From contig CAAGKM010000009.1 of assembly GCA_900770395.1 (NCBI GenBank), positions 1 through 43,466 of the forward strand: 43,466 nucleotides of DNA, read 5' to 3'. Positions 31,597-39,715 of the stretch are shown here, one piece after another. The position numbers were made by a program, and so were the translations under genes. Under the pieces are notes generated by a model, which searched no databases, had not been told where the DNA came from, and saw only the letters and a list, made by a program, of their open reading frames with translations. Source of the DNA: an uncultured Prevotella sp. GTDB taxonomy: Bacteria > Bacteroidota > Bacteroidia > Bacteroidales > Bacteroidaceae. Position 1 is the first letter of the stretch; each line of letters starts with the position of its first letter.

Positions 31597-31694
31597 CTTC
31601 CACTTCTTTTTAGGCACGGATTACACGGAATACACAGAATTAATGAATAAACTGTGAAATCCGTGTAATCCGTGCCTGATTTATGTCATTATGA
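31597..31694. repeat. Palindromic dispersed repeat, copy C
   Basis: Arms of 26 bases (31612-31637 starting AGGCACGGATTACACGG, and 31652-31677) enclose an A/T-rich loop. The left flank (CCTTCCACTTCTTTTT) and the right flank (TTATGTCATTATGA) match copy B. The GGTGTGTCA ends are missing. It lies 31 bases past the stop of the minus-strand xylulokinase gene. Confidence 0.85.
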
Positions 31695-31707
31695 GTTATG
31701 GTTATTA

Positions 31708-33201
31708 TTATAAATTCTTGCCCAGCACCTCTTTCCACTTGGCATACGCCTCAAGATATTGAGAGCGCAAATGCTCGTCGGGCTCAATCACCTGCAGTTT
31801 GTCGAGAGTTGCAAACGCCTCATTATTGTCTTTATAGATGCCTGCGCCAATACCGGCACCCTTTGCGGCACCCACACTTCCGTCGGTGTCGTAAAGCTCA
31901 ATTGTGGCACCGCTCACACCAGCCAAAGTATTTCTGAACAGGTCGCTCAGGAACATATTTGCCTTGCCGGCATGTATCTTCTTGATGTCCATTCCCATCT
32001 GCTGCATTATCTCCATGCCATAGCAGAAGCTGAACACAATACCCTCCTGTGCGGCACGCACTATATGAGCCTTGTTGTGCTTATTGAAGTTCAAGCCGTT
32101 GATAGAGCAATTTATCTCCTTGTTCTCAAGCACACGCTCAGCTCCATTGCCGAAAGGAATAACAGAAACGCCCTCGCTGCCAATAGGCACACTGTTGGCG
32201 AGATTGTTCATCTCAGCATAACTGATGCCCTCGGGAGCCACATTGCGGCGCACCCATGCATTGAGAATACCAGTGCCGTTGATACACAGCAAAACTCCAA
32301 GGCGTGTCTGCTCTGCAGTGTGGTTTACGTGAGCAAATGTGTTCACACGGCTCTTCTTGTCATAGTTCACATCACCCAGCACACCATACACCACTCCCGA
32401 TGTGCCTGCTGTCGATGCAATCTCACCAGGATTGAACACATTAAGACTCAAGGCGTTGTTTGGCTGGTCACCTCCACGATAAGTAATCGGCGTGCCTTTC
32501 AGCAGTCCAGTCTCTGCCGCTGCCTCTGCGCTCACCTCACTCTGCACTGCAAAGGTTGGAACGATGTCAGCAATCAATGACTTGTCGAAGCCAAAATGCC
32601 GCATAAGGAAGTCAGCCACCTGATTCTCCTTAAAGTCCCAGAACATTCCCTCACTCAGTCCGCTCACAGTTGTGTTGGCGGTGCCGCTGAGCTTCATGGC
32701 AATATAGTCGCCGGGAAGCATCACCTTATATATATTATCATATATGTCAGGCTCATTTTCCCTCACCCACGCCAATTTTGCCGCAGTGAAATTTCCCGGT
32801 GAGTTAAGCAGATGTCCAAGACATTTCTCCGCACCAATCTCACGGAATGCCTTATCGCCATATTTCACAGCACGGGAGTCGCACCAGATGATTGACGGAC
32901 GCAACACCTGCAGGCTCTTGTCCACACACACCAGTCCGTGCATCTGATAAGAGATACCTATAGCCTTGATTTCCTCCGCCTTGGCACCTGCCTCCGCCAT
33001 AATCTTCTTCATGCTCAGCTTGGCATTGTCCCACCACATCTGCGGGTCCTGCTCTGCCCAACCAGCCTTAACTGCCATTATCGGTGCCTCTGTCTCTGGA
33101 TAAAACGCCGTAGCCGCACACTTTCCGCTATCAGCATCCACAAGCGACGCCTTAACTGAGCTACTGCCCACATCAAGGCCTAATAAATACCTTTTCGCCA
33201 T
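31708..33201 (-). CDS. xylB: Xylulokinase, FGGY family
   Basis: A 497-residue FGGY carbohydrate kinase. The N-terminal phosphate motif is LLGLDVGSSSVKASLVD (6-22). WAEQDPQMWWDN, IGISYQMHGLVCVD and IIWCDSRAV match xylulokinase; GGDQPNNALSLN holds the likely catalytic Asp; STAGTSGVVYG is the second ATPase motif. It phosphorylates D-xylulose to xylulose-5-phosphate, feeding the pentose phosphate pathway. The start is ATG at 33201 (MAKRYLLGLD); the frame stays open to 33246 but the extra residues (HLQSKYELKIYKEF) precede the conserved start and come from AT-rich leader. No xylA or transporter is adjacent. Repeat copy C may serve as its terminator. Confidence 0.9.
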   Translation of the reverse strand: MAKRYLLGLDVGSSSVKASLVDADSGKCAATAFYPETEAPIMAVKAGWAEQDPQMWWDNAKLSMKKIMAEAGAKAEEIKAIGISYQMHGLVCVDKSLQVLRPSIIWCDSRAVKYGDKAFREIGAEKCLGHLLNSPGNFTAAKLAWVRENEPDIYDNIYKVMLPGDYIAMKLSGTANTTVSGLSEGMFWDFKENQVADFLMRHFGFDKSLIADIVPTFAVQSEVSAEAAAETGLLKGTPITYRGGDQPNNALSLNVFNPGEIASTAGTSGVVYGVLGDVNYDKKSRVNTFAHVNHTAEQTRLGVLLCINGTGILNAWVRRNVAPEGISYAEMNNLANSVPIGSEGVSVIPFGNGAERVLENKEINCSINGLNFNKHNKAHIVRAAQEGIVFSFCYGMEIMQQMGMDIKKIHAGKANMFLSDLFRNTLAGVSGATIELYDTDGSVGAAKGAGIGAGIYKDNNEAFATLDKLQVIEPDEHLRSQYLEAYAKWKEVLGKNL

Positions 33202-33335
33202 AAATTCTTTATAAATTTTTAATTCATATTTCGATTGTAAGTGCAAATTTCGCTTTTTTTTCTCAAATATGCAACTTTTTTATTAAAAAAAATGTTTTTT
33301 TTAGCAGAAATTAGCGATGTTACAAAAAAAAATAT

Positions 33336-33343
33336 TACCTTTG
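33336..33343 (+). promoter_or_regulatory. -7 box of EPS locus 2
   Basis: TACCTTTG exactly matches TAnnTTTG and lies 32 bases before the receiver gene start at 33376. A TTAG about 20 bases upstream is a poor -33. With short gaps downstream, this could drive the whole run to 42951. Confidence 0.65.
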
Positions 33344-33375
33344 CAAAAGTATTTGAATTCAAAATCAGCAAAACA

Positions 33376-33741
33376 ATGAAAAAGAAAATATTAATATTGG
33401 ATGACAAAGAAACAATAGCTAAAGTTCTTTCCATCTATTTAATGAGCGACTATGACGTCCAATGGTTACCCGACGGACTTCAAGGAGTGAAATGGCTTCA
33501 GGCAGGCAATACCCCCGACTTGATTATCTCTGACATACGCATGCCCAACATGCGCGGCGATGACTTTTTGGAGTGGATTAAGCAGAACGAGCTGTTCCGT
33601 CACATACCAGTCATAATGCTGTCAAGCGAGGACAGCACCAGCGAGCGCATCCGCCTTCTGGAGATTGGTGCCGTTGACTACATCGTAAAACCATTCAACC
33701 CGATGGAGCTGAAAATCAGAGTGAAGAAAATTATACAATAG
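33376..33741 (+). CDS. Stand-alone receiver-domain response regulator
   Basis: A 121-residue CheY-like protein that is only a receiver: KKILILDDKETIAKVL with the acidic pair Asp9/Asp10, phospho-acceptor Asp53 in LIISDIRMPNMRGDD, the switch Ser in VIMLSSEDS and the Lys of YIVKPFNPME. The start is ATG at 33376; the frame is open back to 33241 but that part lies over the promoter. With no output domain it must act by protein contact or phosphotransfer. It is the first gene of EPS locus 2, 39 bases before a phosphoglycosyl transferase whose N-terminus looks like a pseudo-receiver. No kinase is adjacent; the hybrid kinase at 17398 is a distant candidate only. Confidence 0.88.
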   Translation: MKKKILILDDKETIAKVLSIYLMSDYDVQWLPDGLQGVKWLQAGNTPDLIISDIRMPNMRGDDFLEWIKQNELFRHIPVIMLSSEDSTSERIRLLEIGAVDYIVKPFNPMELKIRVKKIIQ

Positions 33742-33780
33742 TTTGCACAAGGAAAGAGTGCCAGTCAAAAGCATAAACAC

Positions 33781-34989
33781 ATGATTGGAATAATATACTT
33801 GGGAAACAACCCACTCACGCAGGAGCGTTTAAAGCATTTGCCCGACCAGTTTGTAAGAATGGTCAGCAAATACAAGGACGCAGCCAGCCTATGCGCCTCC
33901 CGAAGGCGCAAGGAGCACTTTATCCTTTTGTTTGAGCGGGGTATGCATAGCGAGGACATCACCGCCCTCACCTATCTGCGCAAGAAATGTCCCCACCTAT
34001 ATATTATTATGCTCACCAACAAGCTCACCATTGAAGAGATAAAGCAATATAATCAATGCGGCATCAACGACACGATGGACATCAACGCCTCAATAACGGC
34101 AATAAACAAAAAAATACAGTTCATCACCAACAGAGAGGAAATTCTGTTCGATGACGCCGCGCCGGCATTAAAGGTTCTCCAATTCAAGATTCCACTTTGG
34201 AAACGCACTTTCGACATTGTGGTCTCAAGCATTGCCATTCTTCTGCTCTCGCCTGTATTCATCATCACTGCGCTTGCAATCCGCATTGAGAGCAAAGGTC
34301 CCATAATATTCAAATCCAAACGTGTGGGCACCAACTACAATATCTTCGACTTTCTGAAATTCAGGAGTATGTATATTGACGCCGCCGACAGACTTAAAGA
34401 CCTAAAAGACAAAAACCAATACTCCCAAAACATTTCACACACTGAGACACAGCCACACACCACTCTCACCGCCCCATTGGGCGAAAATGCAGAGCAAATG
34501 ATGATTGATGACAACACCGCATCGCTCATGCTCATCAGCGATGATGAGACAATGCTTGTGGGTGATGACTTTGTAATGGCTGAGAGTGACTTCAACAAAC
34601 AAAAAAACGAGAGTATCAACAACGCTTTCATTAAGATAGAGAACGACCCCCGTATCACAAAAGTCGGAAGTTTCATAAGGAAATACAGCATCGACGAATT
34701 GCCGCAGCTGTTCAACATCCTCAAAGGCGATATGTCCATTGTGGGCAACCGCCCGCTTCCGCTCTACGAGGCAGAATGCCTCACCAGCGATGACAGTATC
34801 GACCGCTTCATGGCTCCTGCAGGACTTACAGGCTTATGGCAGGTGGAGAAGCGAGGCGACAGCGGTGCCATGTCGGCAGAAGAGCGCAAGCAGCTCGACA
34901 TCACATACGGCCGCACCTACAGCCTCGCACTTGACATGAAGATAATATTAAAAACATTCACAGCCTTTATCCAAAAGGAGAACGTATAA
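33781..34989 (+). CDS. Polyprenyl phosphoglycosyl transferase with pseudo-receiver-like N-terminus
   Basis: A 402-residue initiating enzyme of EPS synthesis: it moves a sugar-1-phosphate from a nucleotide sugar onto undecaprenyl phosphate at the inner membrane. The C-terminal PF02397 domain has KRTFDIVVSS (141-150), a re-entrant hydrophobic helix (148-168), KSKRVG, FDFLKFRSM, IENDPRITKVGSFIRKYSIDELPQL (split by the fold core at 286-310), GNRPLP and GLTGLWQV. Two oddities: residues 1-117 look like a receiver fold without acidic pocket, phospho-Asp or Lys; and residues about 216-280 are an acidic insert (SDDETMLVGDDF) between the usual FRSMYIDA and IKIENDPR blocks. The usual CoA-binding and multi-helix N-terminal part of WcaJ/PglC relatives is missing. 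Confidence 0.87.
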   Translation: MIGIIYLGNNPLTQERLKHLPDQFVRMVSKYKDAASLCASRRRKEHFILLFERGMHSEDITALTYLRKKCPHLYIIMLTNKLTIEEIKQYNQCGINDTMDINASITAINKKIQFITNREEILFDDAAPALKVLQFKIPLWKRTFDIVVSSIAILLLSPVFIITALAIRIESKGPIIFKSKRVGTNYNIFDFLKFRSMYIDAADRLKDLKDKNQYSQNISHTETQPHTTLTAPLGENAEQMMIDDNTASLMLISDDETMLVGDDFVMAESDFNKQKNESINNAFIKIENDPRITKVGSFIRKYSIDELPQLFNILKGDMSIVGNRPLPLYEAECLTSDDSIDRFMAPAGLTGLWQVEKRGDSGAMSAEERKQLDITYGRTYSLALDMKIILKTFTAFIQKENV

Positions 34990-35022
34990 ATAAAAAACAG
35001 AAACTTAAAAAGAATTGACAAT

Positions 35023-35982
35023 ATGCAATTAAAACGCTTTCTTCTGCTCGCATTAATGACGGCAGGTACATCGTACACATTTGCCCAGTTCGACAACAGC
35101 GGCATCAGTGCAGGCTTCTTTGACTCAAGTGAAAACCAGAGTCTCAATTTCTCAACATTCCATCTCCCGCCATTGGCTGTGCTGTTGGAAAACGCAAAGA
35201 CCACCCCGCAGATTCTCAGTCTTGCAAAAGCTGAGGAAATTGCAAAGGCAGAAGTAGCAAAACAGAAAAAGCACATATTCTCATATATTCACGGACATGC
35301 CAGCTACAGCTACGGCAAGACCGACATGTGGGGCAACAACTCTTCACAATATAACCCAACCATTTACCAGTTCCAAGGCACAGAGCAAAGCTATTGGAAC
35401 GTTGGTGTCAACCTTGCTGTCCCATTAGAGGACATTCTCGACCTTGGTGCAGCTGTAAAACGTAAAAAACTTGAGCGAGAAAGAGCACAGATAGAGAAAG
35501 ACCTGGCATACGATCAGCTCAAGCTCCAGCTCACATCACTTTATGTGAAAATAAACAACAATATCATTGCCCTCAAGACCGCCAGCGAGAACGCCGCCAT
35601 CTATCAGGGAGCGGGTCAGCTTGCACAAGAGCAGTTCCATCAGGGCGAACTGAGCATCGAGGCTTTTGCAAAGACAAAAGAGTATGAGAATGATGCAGTA
35701 AATGCATATCAAAGTCTGCAGACCACAATCATCACCGATATCCTCACTCTTGAGATTCTCACCCACACTCCAATTATCACCAATACAACGACGGAGATTA
35801 CCCTTGACAATGAGGTGCAGAAATCAGCAAAACAAATTGCAAAGGAGAACAAGGCTGTGGAGAAACGCATTGAGCAGCAGGCAAAGGAAGACTTGAAGAA
35901 AGAAGAAGCTCTCGAAAAGGCTGAGAAAGAAGCCCAGAGAGAGGCAGAGAAGGCAGCAAAGAAAGCCTCAAAACAAAAATAA
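35023..35982 (+). CDS. Short TolC-like outer membrane protein with charged tail
   Basis: A 319-residue protein with a signal peptide (KRFLLLALMTAGTSYTFA, cleavage about 21). Residues 50-255 resemble one repeat of a TolC/OEP fold: a helix (PPLAVLLENAKTTPQILSLAKAEEIAKAEV), a beta pair (HGHASYSYGKTDMWG and YWNVGVNLAVPLED), then long helices (RKKLERERAQIEKDLAYDQLKLQL and IALKTASENAAIYQGAGQLAQEQFHQGELSIEAF split over 150-220). Residues 265-319 are almost all Lys, Glu and Ala. Full TolC proteins have two repeats and over 400 residues, so a trimer of this one may form a smaller pore or need a partner. It lies between the PGT and the Wzz protein, where Wza is usual. Confidence 0.65.
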   Translation: MQLKRFLLLALMTAGTSYTFAQFDNSGISAGFFDSSENQSLNFSTFHLPPLAVLLENAKTTPQILSLAKAEEIAKAEVAKQKKHIFSYIHGHASYSYGKTDMWGNNSSQYNPTIYQFQGTEQSYWNVGVNLAVPLEDILDLGAAVKRKKLERERAQIEKDLAYDQLKLQLTSLYVKINNNIIALKTASENAAIYQGAGQLAQEQFHQGELSIEAFAKTKEYENDAVNAYQSLQTTIITDILTLEILTHTPIITNTTTEITLDNEVQKSAKQIAKENKAVEKRIEQQAKEDLKKEEALEKAEKEAQREAEKAAKKASKQK

Positions 35983-36014
35983 ACCTAACGTATAACGACT
36001 AAACATATATAAAT

Positions 36015-38189
36015 ATGGACATTTTCAGATATATAGCAAGATTCTTGTTCCGCATACGCTGGTATCTTCTCATTTTGCCAGTTATTGCCCTCGTTATTGC
36101 ATGGTTCCTAACCCGTAACATGGAGCGTCAATACGACACTAACACCACAATTTACACAGGTATGATTACGGGCTACAATATTGAGGGTGGATCAGGCGTA
36201 TTCGGCAATCCGCAGACACATATCAACAACCTCATGCTTATCATCACCACCGATAATACCATCCATGAGGTAGCCCTCCGTCTGTTTGCACGCTGTATGA
36301 TGTACGGTAATCCCAACAAGGACAACAACTACATCTCAGCAGAGCATTTCAATAATCTGAACAAGACTGTTCCAAACGATGTAAAAGCACTGATAAACAA
36401 GAACAGCGAGAACCAGACCTATGCCAACCTGAAGGCATACGAGAAGCCTTCACAGGACAACTATATCTTCGGACTGCTCAATGCCCATCAGTATTTTGGC
36501 ATGCACAACATCTCCGCAAATCTGAAGGTGACTCAATTTCCAAACACAGATATTATCAATATCGGCTATTCTGCCAATGACGCAGGCATCGCCTACAACA
36601 CCCTTGACATTCTCAACGAGGTGTTTGCCCGCCAGTATCAGGACATCCGCTTTGGTGAGACAAACAATGTGATAAAATTCTTCGAGCGTGAGGTTGCGCG
36701 TCTTTACCGCATACTTACCAACGCAGAGAACGACCTTATTGACTATAATGTCTCTAAACGCATAATCAACTATGGCGAACAGACCAAGATGGTTGCAAAT
36801 CTTGACGCACAACAGCAAACCTCAGACAATACCCTGCTGATGGACTATACCACCACCAAGGCACTGATGGACTATCTTGAGCGCCAGCTCGGCAACCGTG
36901 CAAAGATTATCCGTGCAAACAAGGAGTTCACAAGCCAGGTAAGAGATATTTCACGCATACAGTCACGCATATCCAACCTCCAGCTCATGGGAAGCGAGGG
37001 CGGAGGCAACAATGCAGAGGCACAGCAGGAACTTGCCAAGGCACAGCGTGAGCTTGACAAGACCACCGATAAAGTTAAGACTCTTACCCGTGACATTGAG
37101 GCTGGCTCATTCAGCACAGAGACAGGCGTAAAGGCAGCTCCCATGCTTGACCGCTGGCTTGAGCAGGTTATTTTGCTTGAGCAGACCAAGGCAAAGATGA
37201 CCGCACAGGACATCATGCGTGGCAAGCTCGACCAGCAGTTCCTGTATTTCTCACCAATCGGTGCCACTCTCGACCGTAAGGAACGGCATATTGGCTTTGT
37301 TGAAGGCAACTATATGGAGATGCTTAAGGCACTGAACGCAGCCCGTCTGCGTCAGCGCAACCTGCAGATGTCGACAGCCACACTGCGTATCCTCAATCCT
37401 CCGATGTTCCCACTCAATGCTCTGCCAACCAACCGTCTTATGATACTGTTAGGAGCATATCTGCTCACATTCATGCTTACGGCATTGTACTTCTTCCTCA
37501 TTGAGCTGCTCGACCGCACCCTGCGCGACCGTATGCGCTCTGAGCGTATCACCAATATACCTGTTATGGGATGCTTCCCACAGGAAAGCTCACTACGTTA
37601 TCGCCGCTACAACAAGACTATTGCGGATATAGCTTTGCGCCAGCTCAGCAAATCATTGCTACCGCACTTCAAGACAGGTCAGCAGAATGTGCTCAACCTC
37701 CTGTCTACCGACGCAGCCAACGGCAAGAGCTACCTGTCACAGGAACTGGAAACCTACTGGCAGTCCATAGGTCTTCAGGTGCGCCGTGTAACATACGATG
37801 AGGACTTCCTTGCCGACGACAGCCGTTTCCACATGTCAACAAGTATAAAGGAATTATGTCCGGATGTACTTCCAGAGGAAATCGTGATTGTGGAGTATCC
37901 AAACCTCAACGAGCATGCCATTCCGTCAGCACTGCTAAACCTTGGCACTGTGAACTTGCTTGTAACACGTGCCAACCGCACATGGAAAGATGTGGATGCC
38001 AAGGCACTTAAGACATTGCAGTCGCAACTCGACAATAAGAACTCGCTCTATATGTACCTCACCGAGGCAGGTCGCTATGCCGTAGAGGAGTTTACAGGTC
38101 AGTTGCCGCCATACTCTGCATTTAAGAATTTCACCTACCGCATCTCACAGTTAGGTCTTACAGCAACTGAAAACAGTCATGCCAAATGA
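36015..38189 (+). CDS. Wzz/GumC-type EPS co-polymerase with degenerate BY-kinase-like domain
   Basis: A 724-residue inner membrane protein. TM1 (about 15-33), a large periplasmic part (35-470) with coiled coil (220-450), the usual Pro-rich segment (RILNPPMFPLNALPTN) and TM2 (475-498) define the polysaccharide co-polymerase fold that sets chain length. The cytoplasmic tail (500-724) follows BY-kinase order but is eroded: STDAANGKSYLSQEL (564-578) replaces the A/G-x-PGEGKS Walker A, keeping GKS; YDEDF stands where Walker A' VDxDxR is expected; EEIVIVEYPN stands for the Walker B DTPP; and there is no C-terminal Tyr cluster. ATP or phosphotransfer activity is doubtful. Its stop overlaps the next start as ATGA. 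Confidence 0.82.
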   Translation: MDIFRYIARFLFRIRWYLLILPVIALVIAWFLTRNMERQYDTNTTIYTGMITGYNIEGGSGVFGNPQTHINNLMLIITTDNTIHEVALRLFARCMMYGNPNKDNNYISAEHFNNLNKTVPNDVKALINKNSENQTYANLKAYEKPSQDNYIFGLLNAHQYFGMHNISANLKVTQFPNTDIINIGYSANDAGIAYNTLDILNEVFARQYQDIRFGETNNVIKFFEREVARLYRILTNAENDLIDYNVSKRIINYGEQTKMVANLDAQQQTSDNTLLMDYTTTKALMDYLERQLGNRAKIIRANKEFTSQVRDISRIQSRISNLQLMGSEGGGNNAEAQQELAKAQRELDKTTDKVKTLTRDIEAGSFSTETGVKAAPMLDRWLEQVILLEQTKAKMTAQDIMRGKLDQQFLYFSPIGATLDRKERHIGFVEGNYMEMLKALNAARLRQRNLQMSTATLRILNPPMFPLNALPTNRLMILLGAYLLTFMLTALYFFLIELLDRTLRDRMRSERITNIPVMGCFPQESSLRYRRYNKTIADIALRQLSKSLLPHFKTGQQNVLNLLSTDAANGKSYLSQELETYWQSIGLQVRRVTYDEDFLADDSRFHMSTSIKELCPDVLPEEIVIVEYPNLNEHAIPSALLNLGTVNLLVTRANRTWKDVDAKALKTLQSQLDNKNSLYMYLTEAGRYAVEEFTGQLPPYSAFKNFTYRISQLGLTATENSHAK

Positions 38190-39715
38190 ATATAGGCAGT
38201 AATTATAATTCAACAGCATCCAACGATATTGGAGGAAGAGTTTTTTTACTCTTTCTCCTTTTCGCTATGGGCATGTACGGCATGGCGACAATGGGGCTTC
38301 CGGGACTGGCAATCGTTGCTATAATTCCCGTTGCCATTCTCTTCATCTATCTCACGTTCAAATATGAGATGTTCTCTTTTGGGACTTTGTTTGCAATTAA
38401 CTATCTCATTTTTTTCATATTCAGACACTATCCACTACCAATTCCAATATCTTTACTCAATGAGATGTTGGAAATCATCCTCATAATAGTTGCAATAATC
38501 AAGGTTCGTGGATTTGAGTTTCAGAATTGCCTGAACATTATGGGACTGATGGTTCTCATTTGGATTATCTTTGGCTTACTTCAATCTCTCAATGACACCA
38601 TGGGATTAGGGCTCAACTGGGCATCATGGTTTCAAGGATTTCGTATTAGTTTTGTATTTCTTATGTATATATTTCTTGTACATACATTATATATAAGTAA
38701 TCCTAAACGGCTTAAACAATACTTGATTGTTTTTGCCTTATTCTCTATATTTGGAGCTTTTTGGGTATGGAAGCAAAAAAATATTGGTTTTACACAAGCA
38801 GAAAGAATATGGTTAGACACAGCAGGAAGCAAAACACACATTCTTCAAGCTGGTACACTTATCCGCTATTTCGGCACATTTACTGATGCTGCCAATATGG
38901 GGTGCGGTATGGCATCTGCTGCAGTTATGTACGTAATAATGACTGTTACTACAAAATTTAGGCGCAATAGAATATTGTTTACCATCACTGCATTGGGATG
39001 CATTTATGCAATGATGCAGTCTGGTACCCGTACCGCTATGGCATGCTTTATTGCAGGTTTATCAGCATACGTTGTGTTGTCAAAATCATTTAAGATAGCC
39101 ATACCATTTGGCATTGCATTTGCATTTTTCCTTTTCATTTTGGCATTCACAAATATAGGAAATGGCAATCAGCAAATCCGACGCATGCGTTCTGTATTTA
39201 ATAGAAACGATGCATCAAGAGGAACCCGTGAGGCAAATCAGGATGTTATGCGTAAATACCTAAAGGATGCGCCATGGGGAATTGGTGTTGGCGACAGAAG
39301 CAAAAATGTTCCCCCAACGCATAAATATAGGGTAATGACAACTATTCCACCTGACTCTGAGTATGTATTCTTCTGGATTCACACAGGCCAGATAGGGCTA
39401 ATACTTTTTATTATTGTCAATGCCGTCATCCTAATTGGCGGAAGCATCATTGCGATGTTCAAACTAAAAAATCCCAGGCTGCGTGGCATTGCCGCCGCCA
39501 TAACCTGCGCCTTTGTGTCACAGCAGCTCGGAGGTTATGGCAATCAGGTATTGTTTCAGTTCCCCAACGCATTGATGTTTTACGGTGCCATGAGCATTGT
39601 TTTTGTCCTGCCACGCATGGAACAGCGCTACAATGAGTGGGAGGCTGTGGAGATAGAGAAAGAAGAGAAACGTAAACAACTGAGATTAGAGAAGAAACGT
39701 GCGTCAAGAGTGTAG
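38186..39715 (+). CDS. Wzy / O-antigen ligase-type polymerase
   Basis: A 509-residue polytopic membrane protein with about eleven helices and a large periplasmic loop after residue 330, the layout of WaaL/Wzy proteins. The loop region carries RGTREANQDVMRKYLKDAPWGIGVGDRS and HTGQIGLILFIIVN, close to the usual Wzy_C pattern (G-x-G-x-x...H). The C-terminus is a basic tail (KEEKRKQLRLEKKRASRV). It likely joins lipid-linked repeat units at the periplasmic face, with chain length set by the preceding co-polymerase. Parts of 38620-39200 are more AT-rich than the rest of the locus. The start overlaps the previous stop as ATGA. Confidence 0.82.
   Translation: MNIGSNYNSTASNDIGGRVFLLFLLFAMGMYGMATMGLPGLAIVAIIPVAILFIYLTFKYEMFSFGTLFAINYLIFFIFRHYPLPIPISLLNEMLEIILIIVAIIKVRGFEFQNCLNIMGLMVLIWIIFGLLQSLNDTMGLGLNWASWFQGFRISFVFLMYIFLVHTLYISNPKRLKQYLIVFALFSIFGAFWVWKQKNIGFTQAERIWLDTAGSKTHILQAGTLIRYFGTFTDAANMGCGMASAAVMYVIMTVTTKFRRNRILFTITALGCIYAMMQSGTRTAMACFIAGLSAYVVLSKSFKIAIPFGIAFAFFLFILAFTNIGNGNQQIRRMRSVFNRNDASRGTREANQDVMRKYLKDAPWGIGVGDRSKNVPPTHKYRVMTTIPPDSEYVFFWIHTGQIGLILFIIVNAVILIGGSIIAMFKLKNPRLRGIAAAITCAFVSQQLGGYGNQVLFQFPNALMFYGAMSIVFVLPRMEQRYNEWEAVEIEKEEKRKQLRLEKKRASRV

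Noticed and set aside
33241..33375. N-terminal extension of the receiver protein
   Set aside because: It would be translated from the promoter region upstream of the TACCTTTG box, and the receiver fold starts at KKKILILDD.
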